Shown one piece after another: positions 11,737-22,852 of a DNA stretch of 64,000 nt (position 1 is the first letter of the stretch; every line of letters begins with the position of its first letter). Source of the DNA: Isochrysis galbana (lineage: Eukaryota > Haptophyta > Isochrysidales > Isochrysidaceae); contig CM030940.1 of assembly GCA_018136815.1 (NCBI GenBank), positions 1,984,601 through 2,048,600 of the forward strand. Direction: 5' to 3'. Below the pieces are notes generated by a model that worked only from the letters and a program-made list of their open reading frames with translations, was not told the origin of the DNA and ran no database searches. Position numbers and translations under genes: made by a program.

Positions 11737-12440
11737 TAAGAGCGGTATATGTGGCCCCACTGTTTTTCGCACTGTTTTTTACTGTTTTTTTTTCGATTCC
11801 CAAAAACAGCTGTTTTTACTGTCTTTCGTCTTTCTAGCCCTCACTCACCGACTGTTTTTCACAGCTAGGATCCGGAGCCTCGCCCTCAAGTTCTGCGAAC
11901 ACATGGATGAGGGCATGAGCGGTGCCATCCCGGCGATGCTGCTCGTCACCGCCTCCGGTATGGGCCGTGGATGTGGAGACTTCGGCGTGGATTTGGCCAA
12001 GGACCAAGGAACGCTACGTACCCGTCGATGTGGGCACTCATCGAGCCATACACCATACATGGGCCGTTGGTGCAAGGCAAAGCTCATGCTCGTCGGCGAC
12101 TACTCTGACAAGTACGACAAGATCCCAACGACCAAATAAATACATTGGAGACGAGGCGGCCGTCGCGTACCTCTGCATGGAATACATCACGGCGGTTGCG
12201 TACTGTTAGAGTTTTTCTTGTTGTGCGAACATAACCTTAGTGCTGTGGTCCGTAGCCTTCATCGGCCACGGAGCCCCTTCCCCGCGATGGGGGTGTGCGC
12301 GGTTGGCGCATGGCTCGTCCGGTGTATGTGGCTAGGGATGCTAGCCAACAAGATGCTCTACAAGACTACAATGATTAACGCGTACGATGAAACGAGTCCC
12401 ATGGTGCAAGTGCGCCGGGCAGCTGGCAGCTGGCAAACTC
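11737..12440. other. Intergenic DNA with possible gene relics
   Basis: Around 11875-12210 different plus frames give plausible short protein pieces (KLMLVGDYSDKYDKIP, then in another frame KYIGDEAAVAYLCMEYITAVAY), which suggests a frameshifted relic. I do not recognise the family. Confidence 0.3.
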
Positions 12441-12459
12441 TCTAAATATAGTCTAAAGT

Positions 12460-12684
12460 TTGGAGAGAGAGAGAGAGAGAAGAGAAGAGATGCTGGTGGG
12501 GCATGTGTACCGGGAGGGGGGGGCGGGGGGGGGGGGGGAGGGGGCGGGATCTCTCCTGTGGGGTCAGAGAGAGAGAGGTGGGGGGAGGGGGGGGAGAGAG
12601 AGAGAAGAGAGAGAGTGGAGAGAGAGAAAAGAGAGGGAGAGAGAGGGGGGGAGAGGGAGGGAGGGAGGGAGAGAGAGGGAGAGG
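12460..12684 (+). promoter_or_regulatory. GA-rich tract immediately upstream of OSCP1
   Basis: Dense (GA)n and poly-G runs reach to the base before the OSCP1 ATG. This matches the GA/CT tracts at other gene starts in the window and is likely promoter/5' UTR. Confidence 0.45.
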
Positions 12685-14810
12685 ATGGGGGAAGGGGTGA
12701 TGCCCATGCTGCTCCTCAATATGGGGGGCGAGATGCTGTACATCCTCGAGCAGCGGCTGCAGGCACAGGCGGTCGGCGCGGAGAAGTCCGCACGTGGTGA
12801 GCACGCATCCAGTGACCTCACTCCCCCCCTCCCTCTCCTCTCCCACTCTTCTCTCTCATCTCTCCTCCTCTCTCTCCCTCTCCCTCTGGTACTTCTCTCT
12901 TTCCTCAGAAGCGACAACTGCTCCCCCCCCGCTTCCACTCCCCCATTCTTTTGCCCGCCTTCCCTCTGGCCATCCCTCTCGCGTGCCAGACGCATTCCAT
13001 CTCGCGAAAGGGGGGGGGGGGGAGTAAGGGCGAGCGTGAGGGCCCCTTTCCGACTCTCCCCCGCGCAGCTCCTTCCTCCCTCACCCCTCACACCTCTCAT
13101 CCGCCTCCATGGTATGTGGCGTGCGCGCGCGCTCTCTTTCTTTCGCAGGCTCCCTCGCTCGCTCCCTCTTCCCTCCTCCCCCCTTCCCTTTCCGCCTCTT
13201 TCCTTCAGCCCGACTCCTTGGCTCTCAACCAGCAAAGAGGCTATGGCTGATGCCGCTCTTTCATCCGAATTGACGTCATCGACCTCCCCATCCACACCGC
13301 AGTTCTGCAGGATGTGGTACGTACAATGTATAATACCAAGTTCATCGCAGAGCTCTTCCGTTGCCAGCAAATTTACAGCATGCAGGCTACCCGCCAAATC
13401 TTTGACCGGCTCGCCCACTCCTCCATCATGAGGCTCAACGAGTCGAGTATGGACAAGGCACGCCCCGCCGCGACCTCCAACCCTTCCCAGCCGCTGCATG
13501 CGCCTGTCGCTCACGTTGTTCACGCCGCTCCGTCCGGCTCAAATCGCAGCTCTTTGACCTCATGACGATGGGCTTCAAATACCAGCTGCTCTCTTGCCGC
13601 CAGCCGCAAGAGCTACTGCTCGTTACTCTCAACCACTTACACGAGGTCCGGAAAATGGTGCGCATCGTTGCCGACCAGGCGCAGGCTGCCGCGTGCGCAG
13701 CGCATCTGAATCTACTACCTCGCGCCCGCACTTCCACCCCCCACCCGCACACCTAACTGTGTGCTCGCATGACTAATCTTCACGTCCACGAGATCTCGCC
13801 CAGGTTTCCGACAATGCTGCAGTGACCCAGCTTGTGGACGATGCCATCCAGATAGTGTACGACAAGTACCTTTCGATGAACGCAGCCGAATTTGCGGTGC
13901 TCAAGCAGGTGCGCGTGCTTTCCCACCTCGGAGATGGTCATCCGCAGAAAATGGCAGCAACAAAGACCGGCGACGTACAAACATGTTCTAGCGCGGACCT
14001 CCCACCTGCGTGCGTCTCCCTCCGGTCCCCACAGTCGCTGTGCCGCTTCTTTAGCGACAAGAAGATTAAGGTGTCGCTATTCTTGGCGGACGGGCTGCAG
14101 CGGAACGATGGCGTCATTGTCCAGTCTTGCAGCCAGCTGCCGCCCTCGAGCGAGCGTCCCGGCAAGATCCAGCGGCTCGACGCTGCGGGCCGCGTCACGC
14201 TGTCGCAAAGCTTCAACTTTCCTGTGGAGACGTTCCCTTCCGGGCCGTTCGAGCTCTCTACATGTAAGCTTGGACTCAACCTGTACACAAAATCGAAGCC
14301 GTCCAAGTCGGCGGCCTCGGCCGACGCACCACCGCCAATGCCCCCGGTTCCCTCATCGACGACAGCCAAACGTCCGCGCGTTGATAGCGTACAAGCCGAG
14401 CGCGAAATTCTCGATTCTCATGGTGCGTCTGACGCCACGCGCGACCTGAACCAGCTGGCGGACCTAATCATGGCGGGGGCCCCGCCGGCCGACTCTTTCA
14501 AGCTCAACCTCTTTCCCGACACCAGCTTCACCGGCTCGGGTGGAGGTGGCAACGATACCATCATCATTGAGGCAGGGGGCCAAGCGCAGGCACACAGCAA
14601 TCGGGCACTCCTCGGCATCATGGCCGACATGAAGGTCGACGGAGGTGCAGCAGGTACGCGCACCTGGCGGTGGATCGCTCGCTGCAAGTCCTGCGCGTGA
14701 TTCCGACGGGATCACCCCATCTTGGGGCTTTGTCCACCCCCTCTACCCGGCGCATGGTCTGCAATGTAGGAGCTAACGATGACCTTTTAGACCTCCTCGA
14801 TCGGGCGTGA
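12685..14810 (+). CDS. OSCP1: OSCP1 (organic solute carrier partner 1 / NOR1 family)
   Basis: Six exons join in frame to 374 residues, close to the usual OSCP1 length of about 380: 12685-12789, 13311-13457, 13550-13678, 13804-13908, 14035-14653, 14791-14810. The protein shows the family landmarks in order: LLLNMGGEMLYILEQRL at the N-terminus, MYNTKFIAELF, RLAHSSIMRLNESSMDKL, FDLMTMGFKYQ, LLVTLNHL, the D..VSLFL block, FKLNLFPD, and a short DLLDRA end. Introns 1-3 use GC donors (GCACGT, GCACGC, GCGCAG); introns 4 and 5 use GT. Exon sums are exact multiples of three, which supports the GC donors. OSCP1 is a conserved cytosolic/ciliary-associated protein implicated in vesicle trafficking or transporter delivery; its biochemical activity is not settled. 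No downstream partner is co-oriented closely enough to suggest joint control. Confidence 0.96.
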
Positions 14811-15343
14811 GCACTGGCGGAGTTCGACCCAGGCAGCGGGGCAAAGCTCCGCGCTCATTCGGCCGTGCCGGTAGGCATCCTCGCCATAGCTTTCCGGCGC
14901 CCTTGAATTGCCTTCATCAGGCGAGTCTCGCACGCTTGGCTCGGAGAGGACTGGGCCACGGCCAGGGCGTCAACGGCTCTTGCCAAGTGTTCGGGCGCAA
15001 GCCTTGGAGAAGAGAACAAGGTACCAACATCAGGTTGACTGTGGCTTGGACTATGATCGTGCATAGCCCATTTGCTCTCTGCATGTGGTTCGTTGTGGGT
15101 GCCATGGGTGCGGTGGTGGCGACACGGCGGCGGCTACACGGTGGGTTTGCCAATGCGCTAGTGTTTGAGGTGCTCTTTATGCCGCCGGCCACCTTGTCGT
15201 ATCTGGGACAAGAAGGATGTTGGCTGTGAGCTGTGTGCGGTGAACTTTCATGTGCGTGTCAACTACACAACTATCTTTATAGTTGGTTTGCATGGCAGAG
15301 GGCTGACGGATCAAGCGGGACGATTGGCTCGACATGCTCTCCG
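14811..15343. other. Intergenic DNA, no gene supported
   Basis: Several short frames occur on both strands but none resembles a known family or has supporting splice structure. Confidence 0.5.
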
Positions 15344-15621
15344 TGGAAGATCGATGGTTGTGAAGTGCCCTCCCATGTTGGGTGCACTGATGGTAGAGGT
15401 TTCCACCATAGCTGCCCTCCCACATAAGGTGCTCTTGAGGTGGGAGGGTTTCCCACTGTTGAAAGGGGTCTCAAAGACCCCCTGCATGCTACGATGCTAC
15501 GGCCAGCAGCCATGGTGGCAACCCGGTTGGCAACCCGTTTGGTGCCAGTGCTCGCCACCCCGCGCGCTTGCGCGGGAGTGGTTTGGATGGGCTGGGTGGG
15601 CTTTGAGAGGGCTTTCTGACG
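15344..15621 (-). repeat. Retroelement 5'-region repeat, inverted relative to 41359-41640
   Basis: Reverse-complement match to 41359-41640. Shared blocks include tcagaaagccctctcagagc, gcgcaagcgcgcggggtggc and the run around atgggagggcacttca. A related, more diverged stretch is at about 28150-28260. Probable truncated copy of the retroelement whose 5' ends recur in this window. Confidence 0.85.
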
Positions 15622-15849
15622 CGAGTGCGGTAAGAATATTATGACGTTTTTTTAATGGCGATGGCGATGGCAATGGCCGTCGAGCGCGAAAGGGCATAAG
15701 GGCCCCAAGAAGCCGGCCACGATCCACGATCATGGACCATCATGGACCAGCCTAAGCCTAAGTCCTAAGATCGGCGTGCTCACGTGACGAGTAAACGAAA
15801 TGCTAAAACTTCGTGCTGCCGAGTGGTTTGTTGCGTCCCCGTTGAGTCG

Positions 15850-16646
<797 letters not shown>

Positions 16647-19287
16647 ATGCAAGCCCTCGAGCCGCTCCCGCACAAGATGCACGTGCCGGCACGCCGCTCG
16701 ATGGGTGCCTCGCTCAACTCGTCGATCCACGTGAGTCCCTCGGCCGCAGGCAGCACACGCAGACGGGGAGAGAGGGAGAGGGAGGGAGGGAGAGGGAGTG
16801 AGATGAAGAGGGGGAGAGAGGATGAAAGCGGGTGGAACCGCCGCTTGTCCCTCAACTTCCCAATGCCCGGCCTTTCTCTGTAAGTGAGGGCATTGCTTAT
16901 TCCCTCGATCAGTAAAACCTCAGCTCCGCCGCAACAAATTCCTGTTGGGACCCATGTCTCACCCATTGCTGCTGCTTTCAGGTAAAAGGCGGCTGGGGCG
17001 ACGACCTCGAACGTGACATGCCCGTCACCTCGGCGTTGCAGCAGCCCATGCTTACGGAAGGGTCAATGCCTCGAGTCATGCAAGTAGGATTCGACCCCCT
17101 ACTTTTCGTGGAGCATACCCCGCACCCTGGCACTCCCCGGCAGGCTGGCTGACCTCGACCTCCGACTCTTCGTGCAACCGCCTCCCTTCGCTTGTAGCCC
17201 CTCCGCGTCGAGCCGCCAGCGGATTACAACGCGCCCGCTCGTGTGCAGCCACTTGTTGCTGCTAAGCAGGCTGGTATCGGAGGCCAAACACATGGTCGCG
17301 ACATCGCGGATGCGGCGCTGTCGCGCCTGGCTCGCAGACCTCTCATCGGCGCTCCTACTGAGAAGGTGACTAGAGTGGTGGGCGCTCCGGAAACTTGCCA
17401 CTTGCTCTGAGATAGCGGCAGGAGCGGCGGCGAGAGGGCCGCGCTGTGTGCGCCTGCAGTTGGTTTGATAGGAGCAAGAGTGGTGTCCCTTGCGCCACCA
17501 TTGCGAGAAGGACACCCATGTTCTCTACCCCCGCTTCTATAGCAGGTCAAGTCGGAGCGGATGAAAGACTATGGAATGCTGGAGGCGGCCTGCCGCCGTG
17601 CGGGCCGCGCGACAAATGCTGGCACATTTTCGTTCAACCAGGCGCGCGCACAGCCATCGCAGCACCATCATTCGCGAGCGCTGGCATCGCATGCACCTTG
17701 GTGCGGCAGTAGGTGATATTAGCCCCTGGGCTCGCACATCTCTATGTGCCCCCCCCCCCCCCCCCCCGCCCCCTCCTTCTCAGGCTGTACTCTTCGACAA
17801 CATGGGCGAATATGAGGAGGCTGTCCGGTGCTACAAGGATGTGCTGAAGACAGCGATGGACGCGGGCGATGCCACCGCTGAAGCGCTGGCTTGCAACTGC
17901 ATCGGTCCGAGCTGTCCCTTACCTCTCAGCGCCGCGATGTACAGGAGCCTTTCGCCCTTACTGTTTCCTGTCGTGTTCACACATGCTGCTGCCTGTCACT
18001 TCGACGCTCTCAGGTGTCAACCTTCAGATGCGTGCAGCCGCCCTGGCAAGCTCCTCCTCGCGCCATGAAGACTCCGCAGACCCTTCTTCGGACAGTGTTG
18101 ACCCCACCACAAACAGCCTCTCAGCAGAGGCCATTGGGCTCCTCAATGAAGCCATCGCATACCACGAGCAACATGTCAACGTCGCCGATGTTCCCGGCCG
18201 GTTCATCGCCCACAGCAACCTCGGACTTGCCCTGCAGGTAAGCGACGGAACGCCACGCGCGTGCGATCGGATGTGCTCAGAGGACACAGCGGGCGTACGG
18301 GTGTTGCACTCCTGCAAGTGCAATTCATCCTCTCTCCACCACCGCGAATCGAATTGTAGGCCCTCAATCAGCTCGACGCCGCTGCTGAGCAGCACGAAGC
18401 TGCGCTACGATACGCCATCCGCATGTCGTCACTCGCTGGTTTGTGTCCCTTGCTCCCCAATATCAGCGCATCGCGCGCTCCCTTGCCGATCTGTGTTGCG
18501 CCATAAGGGAAGGAGCACGCACAGGTGACAAGTTTGCTGCATGCGTTCCTAGGCGAATCGCTTGCGTGTGCACATCTCGGTGCCGTCAAGCAGCGTGCAG
18601 ATGCGGCCACCGCCAAGGCGTGCACGGAGCGGCGCCTCCTTCTTGCACGGACGCTCGGAGACAATCATGGGAAAGGGGATGCATACCTCCAGGCAAGCCA
18701 TCGCCTTCCGACACGGCTCGCCCCGCACCGTGAGCCAGCCTGTTTTTATTTGATCGCCTTGGGCAGATGCGGTGTGTCGGAGTGAGGTGGCTACGGTATG
18801 GACCCGAGCCTTCACGGTCAGATGACATAAGTTGAAATAACCCACGCGTTGTTGACCTCCGTTCAGTTGGGAGCACTCGCGCACGACGCTCGGAAATGGT
18901 CCGAGGCTCACGATCACTTTGATCGTGCGATGCGAGCGGCCGAGCAAATCGGCGACAGGTGCGCAGCTCCTCACCTGCCAGCGGCACGTTGCAAATACCG
19001 AGCAGGTCGTGCTCACTAAAGTTGTCGGTAAACCAAGGAGCTGGATACCAGCCTGGTGTTGCCTCCTCGAGTCAGTCAGTACCCAGCAAGAGATGAACGA
19101 TGGCAATTGTGCATCAATTCCAAAGCGCGCCCACCATGCCTAAATGCAATGCTTCATATCTAAATTCCTTTGCTTTGGCTTTAGGACATCGGCCGACCTT
19201 GCACGCTGCTCCATTGGGCTTGTTGACGGCAGTGCACAGTTCGAGAAGTTTGTTGCCAGCGTTGTTGCAATCCACGAAGTGCAGTGA
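16647..19287 (+). CDS. Tetratricopeptide-repeat protein
   Basis: Eleven exons join in phase to 420 residues: 16647-16730, 16982-17083, 17198-17365, 17546-17641, 17784-17904, 18014-18237, 18360-18434, 18467-18524, 18553-18692, 18867-18958, 19185-19287. The first 140 residues are low complexity with GGWGDDLERDMP. After that come TPR-like helix pairs: AVLFDNMGEYEEAVRCYKDV, FIAHSNLGLALQALNQLDAAAEQHEAAL (joined over an intron), SLACAHLGAVKQ...ALARTLGDNHGKGDAYLQ-like, and ALAHDARKWSEAHDHFDRAM. It ends in AIHEVQ. Introns 4, 7 and 9 use GC donors, and introns 7 and 8 are only 32 and 28 nt long. TPRs mediate protein-protein binding; the layout recalls axonemal TPR proteins such as TTC29, but I cannot assign an orthologue. 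The exact total length supports the exon map. Confidence 0.85.
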
Positions 19288-21375
19288 GCAACGATTTCAC
19301 TCGAGCGCCCATTGGCACAGCTAAGCGTGGCTTTCAAGACGATGTGACCGACTTGAAAAGTCATGATCATTAGAAATGTGCTCCAGGCGTTGAGTTGGGT
19401 TGGAGTGGCTGATGACTCTTGTTGGCATTGGTCGTTGCTTTCTAAGTAAGGGCATCCGTAGAGCCGGATCAGCGGTCGGCGAAACGCTGCACTGCTTTCA
19501 CCACAATGCTGCCATTTGTATCGAGTTTGGCGCAGCGTCTCCGCCCCACTGGTGAGGCGGCAGCTGCCCCCCCCCCCCCCCCCCCTTGATTATGAAAATA
19601 CCGTCGACCTGTCTTCTTCACTGCTACCGCCGCCAGGGTTTGACTCAGCCCACTTCTCCCGGGGGGGGGGGGGGGGGAGTCTTTTCGTTTCCCCCTGCGC
19701 GAGGCGAGTGTCGAGTGTGGCAGAAAGCTTTTTGCGTTCCCACCAAGCAAGGCTGCGCACGGCAGCATAGCGGCCTTTTGAAAGGAGCTGGAGCCGCTGG
19801 GGAAGTCAAACAGCGGACTTTATTATTTATAAACTATAAAAAATCTTAAGAAACTAGCCGCTATAAAAAATCACACCTTCAAGAATATTATACTACAAAT
19901 AAATAAATGATTTCAAATTGACGAATTGGGATGCCCCAGGGTCTGACCTATTGGGTGTGGTAAAAAATAGTCGAACGCGAACTCAACTCGAAGTCACTTT
20001 TGACCGTTTGAACATAGTCAACTACAACTACACACTACCCCCTTGACCCCCAAAGTGAACACTGCCAAAAACCCTGAAATTTTTCCTCTTCCTCGTCCTC
20101 TTTCTCGCGCCGCGTGAACGCGGCGCGCGGCGCTCAACCAACAACTAAGCGAAACGCCTGCTGCGTTGTGTCTGTCTGTGTATGAGGGTGTTTGTGAATT
20201 TGTGAACAAGCCTCCTACACTAGGTAGGGGGGGCCACATGGCGTGTCGTCTCTCACCTCCGGGAGCGAGCTGTGGACCCCCCAGTGATCCAAACATTACT
20301 ACTCATGGGATTTCTATCCTTGAGACAGCAGCACAAGCCCCATTCCCAAAAAGCATGCGATTTGCTCTCTAGGACCCCGCCCTTCTCTGCTTCAGAGAGG
20401 GGGGGGAACAGCGGCCGAGCGTGGCTCAGCTCGCGCAACCGCAGGCTAGGCCGGCGCTTGCGCTAGCGCATTAGTAGCCTTAGGAGGGCCGTGGCTAGGC
20501 GGCCAAAAGCTACCATGCTTTATACACTAGAGGCCTGTTGCTCCGGCTGCCCTGGAGTGGCAGCCCCCTCTCTTTCTTTCAGAAACCAGCTAGCAGCGTC
20601 CCATCGCGCTCCACCTGCCGGTGCCAAGGTACATACGTATCGCTAATACAGTAATACCCTCCTGTAAGCAGAAGGATATGTGATGCTGCTGTGAGGGGTT
20701 CGTTGGCAAGGGCGCCGCTTGGCAAGGGATCTATAGCAGCGCTGCGGGCAGAGAGGGAGAGGATAGTGGAGCCTTTCAAGAGAAAGCGCTGCAAACTAAT
20801 GAAAATAGATCACATATTTAGACGCACAGACCACCCACGCTCACAATGGCTTGGACCAGTAGGAGGAGTCAACGCCCACGTTGCACGCAGAGGGTGAGGC
20901 ACAGGTGTTACCGACCACTCCTGACGCAACTCACACTTAGCATGCTCAACAATCGCATCCATTTCAGACAATGCAAAGCGCTCATCATCTTCGGGCTTCT
21001 CAGCAGGCATAATCATTGACCTCCGAAGTGGTCTCCCTCGCCGCGCCTGCCGCCGGCTTCGCCCCTTCCTCATTGCCCTCAGGCCCTATGGGCCATCCCA
21101 ATGCGTCAGGCAGGGGAGGCCAGGGCCCAGCCCCAGCCTCCTCTGCCCCCAGAGCTGGCCTCCAGGAGCCTCCAGGGGTCGCCAAGGGCAGCTGCAGGCC
21201 TGCCGCAGGCGCGCCATCGCGCGTGCCTGCAGGAGAGGGGAGAGAGAGCGCGGAGAAGGGGGTGGGCGGAGCGAGAGCTCCGCTCACCGAAAAAGAGGTA
21301 AGTCCCGCACCTCTTTACAGGATAAGTCGGGGCTGAGGCCGCCGCCCACTCGGAGACACAGGAGGAAGGGGTGGA
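19288..21375. other. Intergenic DNA with poly-C/poly-G runs and an AT-rich island
   Basis: C-run at 19567-19587, G-run at 19661-19678, and an AT-rich island at 19800-19915 that includes the motif caccttcaagaatatt (also near 58417 and, diverged, near 49585 and 29405). 21069-21104 shares a block with 11464-11500. No supportable gene. Confidence 0.5.
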
Positions 21376-21515
21376 GTGATCACCGGGGGGAGGCGCGGGC
21401 CACCGGACCATATCTAAGCCCTTCACCCCTAGCCCCCTAGCCCCCTAGTAGTGCACGGGGGAAGTCGCCTTGTGGCGGGGGGAGAAGGGCCGGGGGAGTG
21501 GGGGTGTAGAAAGAT
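21376..21515 (+). repeat. Dispersed repeat, copy 1 (partner at 42523-42657)
   Basis: About 140 bp shared in the same orientation with 42523-42657: ggccaccgga, catatctaagcccttcaccc, ccctagtagtgcacgggg, gagtgggggtgtagaaag. The second copy lies just upstream of a hAT transposase fragment, so this may be a transposon subterminal region. Confidence 0.8.
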
Positions 21516-22560
21516 CTCCTACGTGAGTAGAAAGTAGAGGGTCCACGGCCGCGTCTGCGGTGAGACTATTAAAAGGTTTAATTTAATTCGAATTATTAAT
21601 TCCTCCTGTTCTGTTGAGTGACCTGTCTATACAGAAAGTGTTGCAGGGTGTCGTCGTACTAATGCGCACGGGCGTTCACTCAGTGTGTCCGTAGTTTTGA
21701 CCAGCCGCCCATCCGAAATATCGGTCAGAGCGGGGTGACGCGTCGCATCATGCGAGTCTCTCGGCTAAACCGAGAGCTTTCGCTACGAGGCCGGATTCCT
21801 TGCTGAGTTGTAGCCTGCCTTTCTTGTCTTCGATAAATATGGGGGTGCTGAGTTCCGTCGCTTTTTTGATCTTTGGTTTTCTTCCCTGAGCGGCCTTATA
21901 TGTTCGCATGGAGTTGTGGGGATCATGCAAGGTGCTGGCGGTTACAGCGAACGAATATGTAGAAAGTAAGGAGGGAATCTACGTGCGTAAAACGAAAGGG
22001 GCGAGAGGGTAGGCTTCGCGCTGGGGGAAAAGTCCTCAGCGACGAACACCTACGACGAGAGCGAGAGCAGGCGCGGGGGGACGACAGCAAGGAGGGACCA
22101 AAGAGAGAGCAAGGCCCAAGGTGCGAGGGAGCGAAACAGGGGCGAGGCAGGCCACAAAGGGGCGCGACGGCAAGGAGCGAAGGGCGAATTACGAGTGAAG
22201 AGTCCTGCAAGTTAGCCGAGTAAAACTCCGCGGCAAACAAGAACGATCGAGCACGAAGACGCACGAAGTAGCAGAAGGTCTTAAGTCGATCGCGGATGCG
22301 ACATCGTGAGGCGGGAGGGGATTGTTCGGAGGGGGGAGGCGGCTGGCGGGGCAGGTACGGGGGGACCTTGTGGAATCCTTGGACACCCAGGGGAGGTGGA
22401 AAATAGTGGTGCTAAAAAGAGTGTGTGACCGGGCTAGCAATAGTACTAAAACGGAATGATTGTACGTGGGCTCGAACGAGCTCCCTCTCCCACTCCCCCC
22501 AAAAATAAAAGGCATACAATCCGAGGCGCAACCTTCTTAGCAAACGCAGAAATCTCGTGC
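21516..22560. other. Intergenic DNA, no gene supported
   Basis: Short minus-strand frames occur (for example 21748-21930 and 21923-22264) but I recognise none of them and there is no splice support. Confidence 0.45.
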
Positions 22561-22574
22561 GACGAGCACATTCC

Positions 22575-22745
22575 TAGTCATGCAAGTCACCATTTTCAAG
22601 GTTGCAAGAAAACGCATGGGATCAATAGGGAGGGAGTGCTGCCTTCTTCATCTTGTGAGCGGCCCGACGCTACCAAAAGATGTCCTTGCGGCTCATGTAC
22701 TTGCGAAAAGGAAAATACACGCTGTGTACGAGGCCAAGCTCTACC
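22575..22745 (-). pseudogene. Degenerate second receiver tail (copy 1)
   Basis: Just beyond the receiver end the minus strand repeats a diverged form of its last segment. It corresponds to 40318-40480 in the other arm, where VPSVDFAFCKYMSRKDAV parallels LPSVDFAFSKSMSPMDIA of the intact receiver. It looks like a partial tandem duplication made before the two arms separated. Confidence 0.6.
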
Positions 22746-22852
22746 GGTGGTCGTGCGACGGTACGGCCAGCACCATCTTCAACTCTCCACGCGATGAGCG
22801 CCTTGGGGCTCATCACGTCACACACGCAAGAAAAGAATGACGGGGCGTTATG

